Origin: Pseudisothecium myosuroides
Taxonomy: Eukaryota > Streptophyta > Bryopsida > Hypnales > Lembophyllaceae
Direction of reading: 5' to 3'
DNA: 64,000 bases
Assembly: GCA_951799445.1 (NCBI GenBank)
Contig: OX637295.1
Span: forward strand, 26,288,001 to 26,352,000
Both the position numbers and the translations under genes were made by a program. Every line of letters begins with the position of its first letter. Position 1 is the first letter of the stretch. Positions 1-11,729 of this stretch are shown piece by piece. The notes beneath the pieces were generated by a model, which was given only the letters and a program-made list of their open reading frames with translations, was not told the origin of the DNA and ran no database searches.

Positions 1-115
1 AAACACATGGCAATGAGAATTGCATATTTGCTAAAAAAACAATTTCCTTCTCTCTTGTGAAAGCAATCTGTCAACTGCTCAGGCATTATTATATCCATCT
101 TGGCAAAGACTCCTA

Positions 116-365
116 CACTAAATAGTGAAATTGGGTTGCCTTGACAATTAGATTGCCTTATCCCACAGAAGTTACCTCATGACTAATGCTTGTCTAGATG
201 GAGGCACATGCCAATCTCTAATCTTGAGTCACAAATCAGTGCACCAACCCATGCCATACACAAAGTTCTTACTTCACTGCACCCTTCTAAAAGTAACTGT
301 ACACATTGATATAGTGTAGAATGTCCAGAAATTAGTGTGGGGCAACCTAATTTCACTATTCAGTG
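116..365. mobile_element. TA-flanked MITE, CACTAAATAGTG family, copy 1
   Basis: The ends are inverted repeats: the left end starts CACTAAATAGTGAAATTGGG and the right end is the complement of CACTGAATAGTGAAATTAGG. TA dinucleotides flank it at 114-115 and 366-367. Two further copies of similar size lie at 13122-13373 and 32444-32688. It has no coding capacity and is a non-autonomous element of the Tc1/mariner (Stowaway-like) kind, judged by TA duplication and size. Confidence 0.8.
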
Positions 366-782
366 TAGAGTCCTTCCTAGTGGTACCACAAAATATTTTA
401 AGAGTCTTCCTCATGTCCCCACACTCATACATGTCCACTTTCCTTCGTGGACCAGCCCATGCTTTGACTGAGAGTACTGTACAATCTATGGGCAAAGAAA
501 GGGGAAATGTCACGTCCTTCACAAGCAAAGTACGAATTTAAATCAAAACCAGGATACCCAATTCAAGTTTCTTGAGGAAAACTTCTTCAGTCCAAATCTA
601 ATGATTCCTCCTTATCCAAGAATGTTAAGAGCCAACCAGCCTTTTGGGGGCGAAACTTCGCACTCTCCGACAGCCGGCTCAAGTCTGCCAGCTCCAGAAT
701 TGCGTCATTGCTGATGACTTGTGGCAGGTACTGTTCCAATAAAATAACGCTGCTATCAACCACCACGCCATCTCCAAAGTCC

Positions 783-1345
783 AAACTTGAAGATCCGAAA
801 CGAGCGTCCCTCTTCGTTGGGCCTTCGGCAGTCTTGTTGGACTTTTGGAGCGACGACCCATCTTTCTGTCGCTCTTCTCCTGCGCTTTCTCACCTGCTTC
901 CGTTCCTTCCCTGCCAAGTCTCAGGATCACGATTCGAGGAGCCGCCCTGTGAGGAATCTTTGGCAGTCAATTCGTCGCAAGAGCGCATCGCAACAACGTT
1001 CTTGCGCAAGCTTTGCAAAGCACAGTATAAGATCGATGCGGGCGAACAGGTTATCCAGAGTTAATTTGGGTGTGTTAGATTCTTTTCATTGGGAGTTGAG
1101 AGGAGAGCCAGTATTCATTGAAGGTTATACTCTATCGATTGTAGATCGCACTTGAGAGTGCACTTGTGGTGGCTGCTCTTGCATCCAAGTTGCTCTTGCT
1201 AGGAGGGAAGAGATCGTGTGAATACATTGAGCACAGGGAGTACTGTAGTGAGTTGGGAGTTGCAAGATTCTTAAGAATTGGGGGAAGATTGGAGCTTCAG
1301 GGTCGAATTGAACTTGGGACTAGGTGAGTGCAGGTACTCCCGAAG
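783..1345 (+). promoter_or_regulatory. Conserved leader/promoter segment upstream of the reductase
   Basis: This stretch is richer in GC than its surroundings and is retained in copy B (about 19455-20070), with many substitutions and small indels that break any shared reading frame. It is therefore unlikely to be protein coding. Its position 0.4-1 kb upstream of the reductase start fits a promoter plus 5' leader, possibly with a leader intron. No core promoter element can be assigned with confidence. Confidence 0.35.
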
Positions 1346-1761
1346 TACACTTAGCAGTTCGAACCATTTGCTAACTTGATTTCTTTGCATTTCAATATTG
1401 TGACATTCCAGCACTTTGTTGAGCCTAGCAAATGAAGAGAAACAAGATTCATGGCGAGATGTAGAACGGCTTCAGACTTTGTGAGAGTGTAGTTCTTATG
1501 ATTAGGGTAGTAGAAGTTGCCTTCAATAGTAAGAACAAAATCAATGATCAAATGCAATCTATATGAAGAGCATGGCAATTGCATTTGTTACAATTTACTG
1601 CAGTTCAGACTATTACAGATAGACAAGCTAAGAAGTTCACTCCAATTTTGGAAAAGGTCTAATTAGTGTTGAAACATTTAATCATATCTGATTCGTGACT
1701 CAATTGTCAATCTTGCAGAGTTCATGTAATGCGCATCAGCTAAGAATCACAGCAACCCCAA

Positions 1762-2812
1762 ATGACAAGCAATCCTCAAATGCAACAGGGCGATCTGTGC
1801 TTGGTGACCGGTGGGTCGGGCTACTTAGCCACATGGATCGAGAAGTATCTCTTGGAGGGTGGCTACTGTGTGCGTGCCACTGTCCGCTCCCTCAAAGACA
1901 CCGAAAAGTTACAAACCCTGCAATCCCTACTCCCTGGAGTCGAATTTGTCGAGGCCGACTTGCGGCATGAAAACGGTTGGCAAGGCCGCTATGGAAGGCT
2001 GCCAATGGATTTTCCACGTTGCGAGCCCGCAAGCTGTGAAGGAAGAGAGCGATTGCGTGGGTGGGGCCATTGCCGGGACAAAGCACGTCTTGAACGCTGC
2101 CTTCACCTCCAACACGGTGAAGAAGATCGTGGTCACTAGCTCTGAAGCAGCAGTGGCGTATGGCCACCCCCGCAGCAAAACGGAAATCAGTGAGGACGAC
2201 TGGACAGACACGAAGATTGTAAAACAAGACTACTTGAGCAGCAAGACACTTGCCGAGAGAGCCGCCTGGGACATGGCCAACGACCAGGTTCAAAATCCTC
2301 ACGGTATCTTTCTCTCCACAATCTGTCCGGGACTCATCCTCGGCCCATCGTTGGTCCCATGGGGCCGCTACAGCTTGAAGTCGCTCAAGGACATTGCCGA
2401 TGGCACGACACCTGTCTTGCCAGACATGACCCTCCACGTTGTGGACGTCCGGGACTGTGCACGTATGCACATCGCCCTCATGGCCAATCGAGGCACTGAC
2501 GGCCACCGACACCTTTCATTTGGCGCCGTGGGGAAGTATGCCGACTTAGGCCGCTACGTGCAAGAGCAGTATCCAAATTTGAATTTGAAACCCACGACGC
2601 GGGTCATGCCCAATGCATTTATGTGGTTTCTCAAATTTGTGTCTTCGGATATTGCTGGAATTTACTCGCGGGTTGGGGTACACTTCCCATATCATACTAG
2701 GTATCCCAACGTTTATACATATGAGTACACCAGTTATTCTGAGATGGTTCATGCGTCCATGGAGAGCATGATTGCTCACAAGTGGATTGTTTTGCAACCA
2801 AGGACAAAATGA
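1762..2812 (+). CDS. DFR/CCR-like NADP-dependent reductase, one-base frameshift
   Basis: This encodes a reductase of the extended short-chain dehydrogenase family that includes dihydroflavonol 4-reductase, cinnamoyl-CoA reductase and tetraketide pyrone reductase; the substrate cannot be told. Residues 13-24 hold the nucleotide-binding loop VTGGSGYLA. Further on are FHVASP, VTSSEAAVAYG, the catalytic Tyr-x-x-x-Lys in DYLSSKTLAE, and CPGLILGPSLV. The ATG at 1762 is the first in frame. The frame is open to residue 74 (NGWQ, ending at 1983); then one extra G near 1984-1985 shifts it, and the rest reads in the next frame to the TGA at 2810. Without that base the product is 349 residues, close to the family length. 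Copy B has no extra base at this place. No intron is visible, unlike most plant relatives. It may be a recent pseudogene or a sequence error. Confidence 0.75.
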
Positions 2813-2837
2813 AATGTTGAAAGAAATTTTTTTGTTC

Positions 2838-3582
2838 TTAACCCCTAAATGACGGACCTATGACCATTGATTCCAAGCCTCACTACCCAACACTCAATTT
2901 GTTGCCATTTTGCAACTAGATATGTATGAAAAATTCTATATTTATTTTTCAGAGATGAAACCACATGTTTTCTTTACTTCACAAAAAATTTAGATTTTTT
3001 TTGAGGAAAATTGATTTTTTTGAGAATTTTTGAAGAAAAAGTGAAGAAAAATCACATCAAATAGATAATTATTTCAAAAAATCTGAAAATTTCACCATGT
3101 GTGTATATTACAATGACAAACATCATGGTGTAAACTCAATTTCCGTGTCATTCTATAATTAGAAAATAATAGACATTGAAAATGCACCTGAAGTTCAATA
3201 TGCAATAAAATATTCAATATTAGGAATTTTCTGAAAATTCAAATTGGAGAAGAAACTAGAGTAGATGACCTTCATTTTGTTAGTTGGGCTCAAACTCAAA
3301 AAATATCATTTTTGTGGAGAAATTTCAGAATTCAAGCAAGGAGCAACAACTTCCCAAAATACACTAAAATAGCATATTTTGTGATCCGTTTTTTTGACTA
3401 ACTTCTCATTCACTTGCAGACAAACAGCTGCAAGACTACAAACTCGATTGGATTCTCTTCATAACCCCACATAGAAGGTCTCCTAGGAAAATATAGATGA
3501 AAAAGTGAATTCAAGCTCTTTCCAGCTCATCTTGTTGTCATCCAAACGCCATGGAATGGCGCTGGCGTCGTTACAGGGTTAA
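2838..3582. mobile_element. TTAA-flanked CCCC...GGG element inserted behind the reductase
   Basis: The left edge reads TTAACCCCTAAATGACGG and the right edge is GTCGTTACAGGGTTAA. The same place in duplication copy B (about 21735-21745) lacks the 741 bp: the flanks TTTTTTTGCTC and AGGGGAGAACAAA are nearly adjacent there. This makes it a precise insertion with a TTAA target duplication, as in the piggyBac superfamily. It carries no ORF of note. Confidence 0.75.
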
Positions 3583-5380
3583 ATGAAGGGGAGAACAAAT
3601 GGACAGAGCTTTGCATAGATAGACGCGACATAGAAGAAAGTTTGGGTCCTAGGGACTCACTTAAAAAATGAGCCAATGCTAGAGGAAAAGAGTCTTTTGT
3701 AGTGTAGTTATTATACTCAATACATAGTGTCACAATTTCGCTCATGTGGATGGTCAATCATCTTTACCAAAAGTTACATGCAACATATGAAAATTCTCTT
3801 GAAGTTTAAAATCATTCCTAATAATTTAGAGAAAATTGTATGATTAATATGCAATGTGGTTGTTGCAAATGATGCAAAGGTTGTTCTATTGTTAATCAAC
3901 TAATTATATACAAGCTCATGGATTGCAAGAGTGTAGCTTTTACTAGGATTTGGGATTTTTTGTTTAGGATAAAATAGTTTTGAAACAAAAATAAGATTGT
4001 AATATTATACAAATATTTAGGTTGATTATTCCTATGAGTCAATGAAATATTATTCAAGTGAATGTTGGATGTTCCCCTTTACTCAATTCCATTAGGAAGA
4101 ATATTATTATACTATTGTTACTTGGTGAAAATCCAACGAGAAGGTCAACCTTGTATTGGCTTTTGACATAAATTAAGTATATATATAAATAAATAAGGAA
4201 GAACAACAAATGTTTTGGAGAAGAATATACTTTGAGTGTATGTAAAGAGCTTTTTAAAGAAAGTTCTTATCGATGACTTCAAATTTCAAATCCGAATTTT
4301 CTTTCTGAGCTAAAAACGGAGCATATATAAAATCCTCCAAATGGCAAAAATAGACATTCAATTGAGGAATATAGAAAGCTATTGGGGGAATACATTAAAA
4401 AAATCACGTAGAGTGTAGAATTACCATGTGCATGTGAGTTGTGAATTAAAGTCCATTTGTCAAATATTATGGCTAAAAATGGCTACCATTTGAAGTTGGG
4501 GACACAAAAGAGGACAAATGTTTCTTGCAGTCACCCAATTTTTTGTAAAGAAAAGTATCACTTTAAAGCAAAAAGGTTTGTAAAGAAAAGTACTGGTCAC
4601 CCTTTTGGCTTCCTAGCAATTTTGGATGTCCTTGCCTTAAAATTTTCACCGGGATGGAAAAGACTGTTCTAGAACATGACGTACTAGCAGTACACTAGGA
4701 CTGTGCGTGAATTCTTTTGAGGAGAGTACCGGTGTATAAAACACATGTTATCCTCTCATTCAGCCTCTCTAATCTGTTTGGATTTTTTTTTGTTTTTTTG
4801 AAAGATCTGTTTAGAGTTTTGAAGACAGGTGAGGGGTGAGGTGAAAATATATTGATTTTACATTTGAATACTGTTTATTTGTATTCATTATTTCTTCAAG
4901 AAACTCAAGCATTGAAATTTTGTATAATATTTTAATGACTGCAGGCCTTTGGGATTTTCCAATTCTTTTAATTATGTTTTTCAGAAAAAAATTCAAAATT
5001 AGTTTAATATGTACTGTAATCATTAAATTATTTACATAATTTTTTTGACTTCATATTTAAATAATAAATTGATAATATTTTCTAATAAATGAAAAAATTC
5101 CATACCGTGTTTTCTATTATGTAATTTTATCTTAAAGATGTAAATTTTGTTGCATTAGTTTATGAAAGCTATGGAGATAGGTTAAAAAACACTTTTCTAT
5201 AACTGAAAGCTAATCCTAGGAGTAGTTTGTTTTAGTATAGGTTGTGACATGAAGTAAAATAGATATTGTAGTTTTGTGATATTTTGAACAATCCTTTTCT
5301 ATTTCAATCTATGTTGTAATTAACTATATCATTTTTTTGGTTCTCCATGTCAAAATTCAGAAGAGGCTTCTTTGAGGTCA
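3583..5380. other. AT-rich intergenic DNA, no gene seen
   Basis: Stop-rich in all frames, with many short A and T runs and no recognisable protein motif. It is absent from duplication copy B. A short AT-rich stretch near 4173-4196 is simple sequence. I see nothing else in it. Confidence 0.5.
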
Positions 5381-5816
5381 GTGGTATACTCGTCTCCAGT
5401 CTGCCATTTATAGACGAAGATTGCAGCGCTAGGGCGTCTGGCTTTTGTCGATAGGTTTCGTGTGTAAAATCTTCATCAAGCTGAGTTGCAAAAAAGTGGA
5501 AAGATACAAGAGGATTTTGAAACTTTCACAATTGCAAGTATCCAACAGGAGTGTGCATATTTGAGGTGACAGCGCATAACTTCATGGCAAGGTTCTCTTC
5601 TTCCTTTCATGTTTGAACCGCGCATGATTTTGAGCCCAATTTTCGCAAGAAATTATACTGAACGTCAATTTCATGAAATTGGCGATATTTCACAAGTCAA
5701 ACCTTGTGACATATACTGTATCTTCACAAAGGTCTAATTCTAGGCCACAAAACTAGAGCAGGTATAGATTTAACTAGGATTCAGGCCATGCTCTAGCTCT
5801 GAGCCGTGCCAAAGTA

Positions 5817-6488
5817 ATGGAAACGTTGAGTCCATATGTGAATCTCTCCGCTCTCTCTCCCAGGTGGAAGCGTTGTGACCAAAGGCAATTCAAGAGACTT
5901 GGTATGGGAGCTCGGGGCGACAAGCCCAATGCTGAGGTACAAGAAGAAGTGCTAGCCAGGATGGTGCAAGCCGAGTATCTGCTGGACCAACCTTGCGAAA
6001 TGTGTGATGGCAAGGAAGGCTTCTGCTTCAATTTGTTTTGCCTTCTGTGCCAAATAGGTGGGCTCTGCGCATCGCTCTTCCAAACTTCCAGCGGCCCTCA
6101 TTTCCAGCATGATAAAATCCAAGTGTTCAAGACCAGCTACCAATACGTGGTCCGAGAGACAGAAATGCTAGCCTACTTTGATATCACCCGCTTGATCCAG
6201 AAGTACAACTCCAATGGTAGCAAGTGCTACTACCTCCGCACAAAGCAAACTAGTGGTAGCACTAGTCAGGCGCAGTCAATGCCCTCCACATCCCACAGTC
6301 CACGCCGCAGGCTTTGTAAAGGTTGCTCGACATGGTTCACGTTGCCACGGGACGCCATGCCCAACCCTGGCCAAGTGTGTTCGGTGGAATGCCTGCTTTT
6401 GTACAACCAAAGTGCGTGTCTTAATAGGGTCAATTGGCGCAATAGAGCCCGGAAACAAAAGAATCCAACTCGATCACCATCAGCTTGA
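5817..6488 (+). CDS. PLATZ-type zinc-dependent DNA-binding protein
   Basis: The 223-residue product resembles the plant-specific PLATZ family, zinc-dependent proteins that bind A/T-rich DNA and repress transcription in the nucleus. Cys60, Cys63, Cys70, Cys75, Cys78 and Cys84, followed by His95 and His98, match the first metal-binding cluster. The block KIQVFKTSYQYVVRETEM, then YFDITRLIQKYNSNGSK, corresponds to the conserved PLATZ core. A second Cys cluster (CKGC, then CSVEC) lies near residues 168-190. The C-terminal tail is basic and serine rich. The first ATG of the frame is at 5817; an internal ATG at 5904 is a possible alternative start. An upstream exon in the GC-richer leader at 5380-5810 cannot be excluded, because plant PLATZ genes usually have introns. 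The C-terminal half is duplicated as a pseudogene at 22195-22590. Confidence 0.75.
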   Translation: METLSPYVNLSALSPRWKRCDQRQFKRLGMGARGDKPNAEVQEEVLARMVQAEYLLDQPCEMCDGKEGFCFNLFCLLCQIGGLCASLFQTSSGPHFQHDKIQVFKTSYQYVVRETEMLAYFDITRLIQKYNSNGSKCYYLRTKQTSGSTSQAQSMPSTSHSPRRRLCKGCSTWFTLPRDAMPNPGQVCSVECLLLYNQSACLNRVNWRNRARKQKNPTRSPSA

Positions 6489-6499
6489 TCTCAAGTGCT

Positions 6500-8060
6500 C
6501 TTAAACGAAGGTTGCAGTGTCTGGGGAGAAATGAGAGTGAAAGCAACCAAAAACGCATATTCTAGATTATAATAATAAGTAGGGGCAAATTTCCATGTAG
6601 AGTTGGAAATAGAAAACAAATTTCAAGTTTCTGGGTTCAATCAAAATTGCTTTCGCCGACTTTCTTGAGGTTCACTCTTCCATGTAAGTAGGAGGAATCA
6701 AACTAGTATATTTTAGGAGTAGCTTTGTTTTGTCAAACAAAAAAAAACCACATAGTTCAAGACAAATGTTAAAATTAGTTTTCCGGAAGTTGGAACTAGC
6801 TTCCCCAAGTTTTCATGGGTCTCTTCCTATAATTTTGCCAACCAACTATTCTAATTCTCATCTTGCCAACATTGCACACTTCCATATAGAATTCCGGAAA
6901 ATATTTTGCCTTTTCCAGCAAAGTTCGGGTAATTCTAATATATAGAAGTCCGCCCTGCACGGGTGTTAATCATTGATTTGCTTTAGTGATTTGCTACATT
7001 TTTACTTGAATTAGTCTCGGAATTAGTATATTATTTGAAGTGTAGATTGGTGATTTGTCTAGGATTTTTATTTTCTTCACATCTAGCTCAAAAAGCAATA
7101 CTACAATAGATCTCCTATGAGCAAATCCAATTTATGTATTTACTTTTCAAATTTGAAGGTATTAATGACCACAAGAGGAATTTAATCCAAATCATATTAT
7201 AATTTTTGAACACTCTGGTGATATTATATGGATTTTCAAAGTTTAAAGCTTAGGAAGTTCTATACATGCCACTTGACTCCCTTAAACATGTGAACACCCC
7301 TGAAACACAAAATGCTTGAATTTCTATTGGTCGTCTAAATAAACTTTTCAAGTTTGATTGGATGCTCTTCACAACTCGTAGTGGTTTTAGATGATTGTAG
7401 GTGGCCCTTTAAGGCCCAAATGTATATACCAGAGAACACAATGAGTTGCATTTGGATAATGGAAAACTTAAATTTTTTTAATTCCTTAAGGACAAGGCGC
7501 AACAATGCTAGTATGTGAGCCGAAGAATGCGAGCTTGTAAGCATTGAGCCTACAATATAGGTACCTATAATATAGATACCACACACTATATAAGGTGTAT
7601 GTATCATAAACACCTATAATATGGGTATTTGTAACATATAATTATACCATATAATCATAGACGATTTCTATAGTATATACACCTATAACATAGGTGTGTA
7701 GTATTTTAAACTCATCAGCTCACACTCCTATGCTCACATAATAGCAACCCTTGGACAAGGCATTTGAACAACCAATGAATACAAACATATTCTAAATATA
7801 CATAAGGCATTTTTTTCATCCATATATAATCGATTATTTTGAAGAATCTTATGTTAGTTCTTTAACACTTATGGAATATAGATTTTGAAGACTTTACTTT
7901 GCAAAATTTATTCTATAATTTAAAGTATACCTATAGGCCTCAAAAAATAACTTTGTCACTTCAAAAAATAATCCTTCAAAAACAATTTGAGTAGAAAAGT
8001 TAATTAAAAATCTTTAAAAATCATAATTATGATTAGAACTTAATATTTTGAACTTTAAAG
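6500..8060. other. Downstream flank shared with duplication copy B
   Basis: AT-rich DNA without a gene. It aligns with about 22600-23880, showing that the duplication reached well past the PLATZ gene. Only copy A holds the CCTATAATATAG-like local repeats at about 7555-7700. Confidence 0.6.
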
Positions 8061-8068
8061 AAAACAAG

Positions 8069-8657
8069 CATTAGAAAAAAAGGGCCTCATGAGGGCTATT
8101 CTACAGTCCTTTGAGGACCCCATAGATTTGTCTTGTTTTGCTTAAATTGTTTTTCCCCCTATACCTGCTCACCTTAAGTCACGATGTTGGATGCTTGGCA
8201 GTGGCTCAAAAATTGAGTTTAAAGTGCTAGGAAATCAGGATTAAGGTACTCTAATGCACCTTAACACTGATTTTTAACACTTTGTACCTAAATGCACTTT
8301 GCATTGAAACCAAATTGTGAAAAAAAACTAAAAAACTAAAAATAGTCCAATGACCATCAACCACCAAATTTTTTTTTGATAGCAATGTAAAAGACTCACT
8401 TCATAGACATTTGGTGAGTGTGAAGGGTGAAGAGGTTGGTTTTATAGAAAAATGGACAATTTAACACCAACTGTACTATTAGACACTTAAAATACATTTT
8501 ATGATTGCAAAAATAGTCATGGCCTAACTATTTTTGTAAAAGTCAGATCAGTTGACTGCTCACTTAGGACCCTTTTTATAGCTTCTCTACCCACTCTTCA
8601 ATAGCTTGGTTTCTCTCACCAAAGCAACCCTCCATAGACCTAAAATTTCTTCTAATG
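8069..8657 (+). mobile_element. CATTAG-type MITE, long form
   Basis: The left end is CATTAGAAAAAAAGGGCCTC and the right end TTTCTTCTAATG, forming an imperfect terminal inverted repeat. The inner part (about 8090-8440) recurs in reverse orientation at about 15955-16315. The ends match those of the elements at 23993, 61568 and 61854. I see no clear target duplication. It has no coding capacity. Confidence 0.7.
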
Positions 8658-9004
8658 ACAGGTAAGCCCTAAAAAATCACTTACAAAATCATAAATTGAA
8701 GAAAGTTGAATCTATTATAAAGATTAGTTTTATAAATTAATAGTCTTTATCTCTAAAATATTGAAAATAACTATATAGGTGCAATAATGTAGAGTATCTT
8801 TAGAGTATTTATGATGAATGCATAATGTCTAAATCATTTTGAACAAGGTGGAACCTCTACAATATCATTTTATAGATAACTAGAAGTTGAAGTAGTGGTT
8901 GTCTTTAGCACAGATTCAATTGTAGAATCTTTCATTTTTTTAAATGATCATTGTGTAAGTTGAATGTTATTGTAAATTGATAAGCTTGAAATGGTGATAG
9001 TTCA

Positions 9005-9382
9005 CTAGAAAATATTGGCCTTAACATCTTTTGTACTAACTTGTGTCTTGGTTAATGTGCTTTTTATAATTGCACTATAGTCAATGTCATAGATATCAAA
9101 TAGTATTTTGCAGTGTTTGGGAGCATGGATCAATTCTATATTTATTAGCAAATATTCCTTGCTTCTCCACCCACTTTCATATAAACTGTTAGACTTGTCT
9201 GGATTTTGAAAACCTAAAGGATCTACAAAATCTTTACATCCAACAAAGTCTAATAATGTAGACTGCTTTTCTAATGGATAACAGTTCTTCAATGTATTTA
9301 ATAATCCATGAACATAAAAACCATGCTTTTTTTTCAATTTTGAAAAGATGGTTGAGTAATCACTTTTTACAAGAGAAGCCAA
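9005..9382 (-). other. Unrecognised 125-codon open frame
   Basis: An uninterrupted frame, unusually long for such AT-rich DNA, rich in Lys, Ile, Leu and Tyr and ending at 9005. It has no ATG: it opens with TTG at 9382 and contains no internal Met. It could be an exon or a remnant of a transposon protein. I recognise no domain, and no function is proposed. Confidence 0.2.
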
Positions 9383-10856
9383 TTGGATTTATAATGTGCA
9401 CTATAAACTCAAAAAGAGATGGTTAAATAAAAGAATTGAAAAATTAATGTATGCAACAATATAATAGCTGACAAGAGATAATGGAGAATTCTAGGCGAGA
9501 ATAAAAGAAAGAAGGATGGATGAAAGAAAAAGAAATGGGTTGTTGCAAGAAAAAGTGGGACTGGGTATTTGTCACATGGAGAGTACTGAAGCTTTCTTTT
9601 GCGATAAGTTCTAATTAAAACATGACTTGCATGAACTTGAAATTTTTATTGAAGATGGCTGTCTGAAAAGTAATCATATCTTATATTTTTCAAAAATTAA
9701 TAAAAAAAATTTCATATTTAAACATCAATTAAAATAATATGTCACGTTTTGAGTTTTAAGGGTTTTGAGTACTATAGAGTCTCCAAATTTAATGATTAAG
9801 AGATGAAATTTCTACGGTATATTTTGATAGTAAGAAATCATGTTTCTACCAAGGGGCATTTAAAAACATTTCATTTTATGTCCTCTATGTCCATGCAAAG
9901 AGGGCTTTCTAGCGTGCGCAGTTTGGAACATTGAAAATGGTTGCAAGATAATTTTTTTGGTGAAATATCTTTACCATGAAGTCTTTCCAAATGGTCTATT
10001 TTTATTTTCTTTGAAAATTGTTCTTCCTACTTTTTACAAATTAAAATGCCAGGTATGTATTTTCTCCAAAATTTCAGCTCATTCTTTTTTGTGAATATCT
10101 TTTGACCTAGATTTTTCTTAGGTCTAAAATTTTGGTGATATGCTATTTTTAGTGCTATACTAATTATCCTTATTTTATTTTATTTAAAGAATACTTATGC
10201 AAAAAGCTCATAGTACTGAGAGTACTAGCTAAAAACAACCAAGTGGAACAAAACGGACACTCTTTCTTACAACAACCCAAATAGATATCAAAATTAAAAT
10301 TAACGTAAGAGATTTAAAAAAAATCAAAACCAAAATATAAGTAAAATGAAAAGGTAGTAATTTTTTTTTTAAATGTTAAAAAAAGTGTCACTAAGGCATC
10401 ACTTTCTTTGATATGTTAAATAATACCTTTCAAACATAATAGTTTAAATTTATAACCTTTGCTAGGATTCTTTTTAGTTATGTTCTAGCAGTTTTTCTCT
10501 AATGTTTGGAGAGTTGTTATCAGATTCATTCTCATTCTTAGATTCTTAGATATATACAGAACGTCCATTTCAAGAATTTTTCTCATCTTCGATCTGTAGC
10601 ATACTAGTATATTGGGAGCCACAACTTTAATTTCGTAAATCCTTACATTTGTATAGTTGGAAGTATCATTCTATTTTATTTCTTGTCCGCCTAATATAGA
10701 ATTGTAAGCAATCTTGTAGATTGTACTGCATGTAGTAGTTTTTTTTTATAAATCAAAATTTTATTTAAAAAGTAGCATGTGTTGATGTTGCCTTGGTTCT
10801 ACAGTGATGAAGCATTGTTGGGGTGTGGAATATACCACACCATCAATGTAGAGCTA

Positions 10857-11168
10857 CACTAAAAACTATATTTAGTGTTAGCAACACTATTTATGAACCA
10901 TGACACTAAATATCATTAAGCCTACTAAATTAAGTAACATTTAATGTAATTTTTAATAGTAAATATACTCTATGGTAAATCTGAAATTTGAAAATGTTTA
11001 CATTTAGTGTTAGAACATATTAAAGGAAGGTAGAAGGGAAGAGAAGGCGAAGGCGGCGCATTCAAGTCTAACACTACACTAATTACTCCAAAGTTCAGAT
11101 TTAGTGTTGGGTAGGGTAGGCTGGTAAATACACTAAATGCAATCCAACACTAAATATAGTTTTTAGTG
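10857..11168. mobile_element. TA-flanked MITE, CACTAAAAACTA family
   Basis: Both ends carry CACTAAAAACTATATTTAGT in opposite orientation, flanked by TA at 10855-10856 and 11169-11170. The motif TTTAGTGTT recurs inside in both orientations. The length of 312 bp and the TA duplication fit a Stowaway-like non-autonomous element. The CACTA start alone does not make it a CACTA/En-Spm element, since that class makes 3-bp duplications. Confidence 0.8.
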
Positions 11169-11729
11169 TAGTGAATGTTATGAGCATTCTGCAAACTTGG
11201 CACTTTAATGTTTAGACCGTGCATTCTGAAATCTTTACCAATCCTAGACTTTAGAGCTCAAGAAGGAAATGAATGGAAAAATGGCACATGGAATACCGCC
11301 ATTTTAACCAAAATTTCCCATGGTACCAGTCTGTATTCATATTTAGTTTTATATTAAGAAGTCACGTGTTGGTTAATTTGTGGATCAGCAAATTGATGCC
11401 AGATATGTTATGGTGGATTTGCCGTAATGCGACATCTATGAATGTGCTTTATGTACGAGCACACATAAATCAGTCTACTGTACTAACCATTAAGTGACTT
11501 TCACATTTTGTTGTAAATTAAGCTGACCTTGCTTAGTGTGATCTTATTCAATTTCCAATTCCCAAATGTTTCACTACCGACTCTCTTGCGAATGGTTTGA
11601 GTATTAATCGGATAGCTGCATCACCTTTGTGCTACTGTAGTTTTTTTTCTCTTCATTATCATTCTCAATCACTATTATAAGGCCAGGTCTCGCACTGTTA
11701 TGTTGTGTCTTGACATTCTCATTAATGTT

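Larger units (their letters stand above)
783..8060. repeat. Segmental duplication, copy A (reductase + PLATZ block)
   Basis: From the GC-richer leader (about 783-1340) through the reductase gene, the PLATZ C-terminal half and its downstream AT-rich flank to about 8060, this block aligns by eye with 19455-23880 in the same order and orientation. Copy A is longer because it carries a 741-bp TTAA-flanked insertion (2838-3582) and about 2.3 kb (3583-6110) absent from copy B. Shared landmarks include the end of the reductase, the C-terminal PLATZ exon and a CACGGGTGT motif near 6957 and 23037. Genes in copy A are largely intact; those in copy B are broken. Confidence 0.8.

Noticed and set aside
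708..1155. Two overlapping plus-strand open frames of about 120 codons upstream of the reductase
   Set aside because: The homologous region of copy B breaks both frames by indels while keeping the nucleotide similarity, so the segment is conserved as DNA and not as protein.
1892..2512. 206-codon minus-strand frame inside the reductase gene
   Set aside because: Antisense shadow of a GC-rich gene, with no recognisable domain.
10857..11168. CACTA/En-Spm transposon because of the CACTA-like ends
   Set aside because: The duplication is TA and the element is short; a Stowaway-like origin explains it better.
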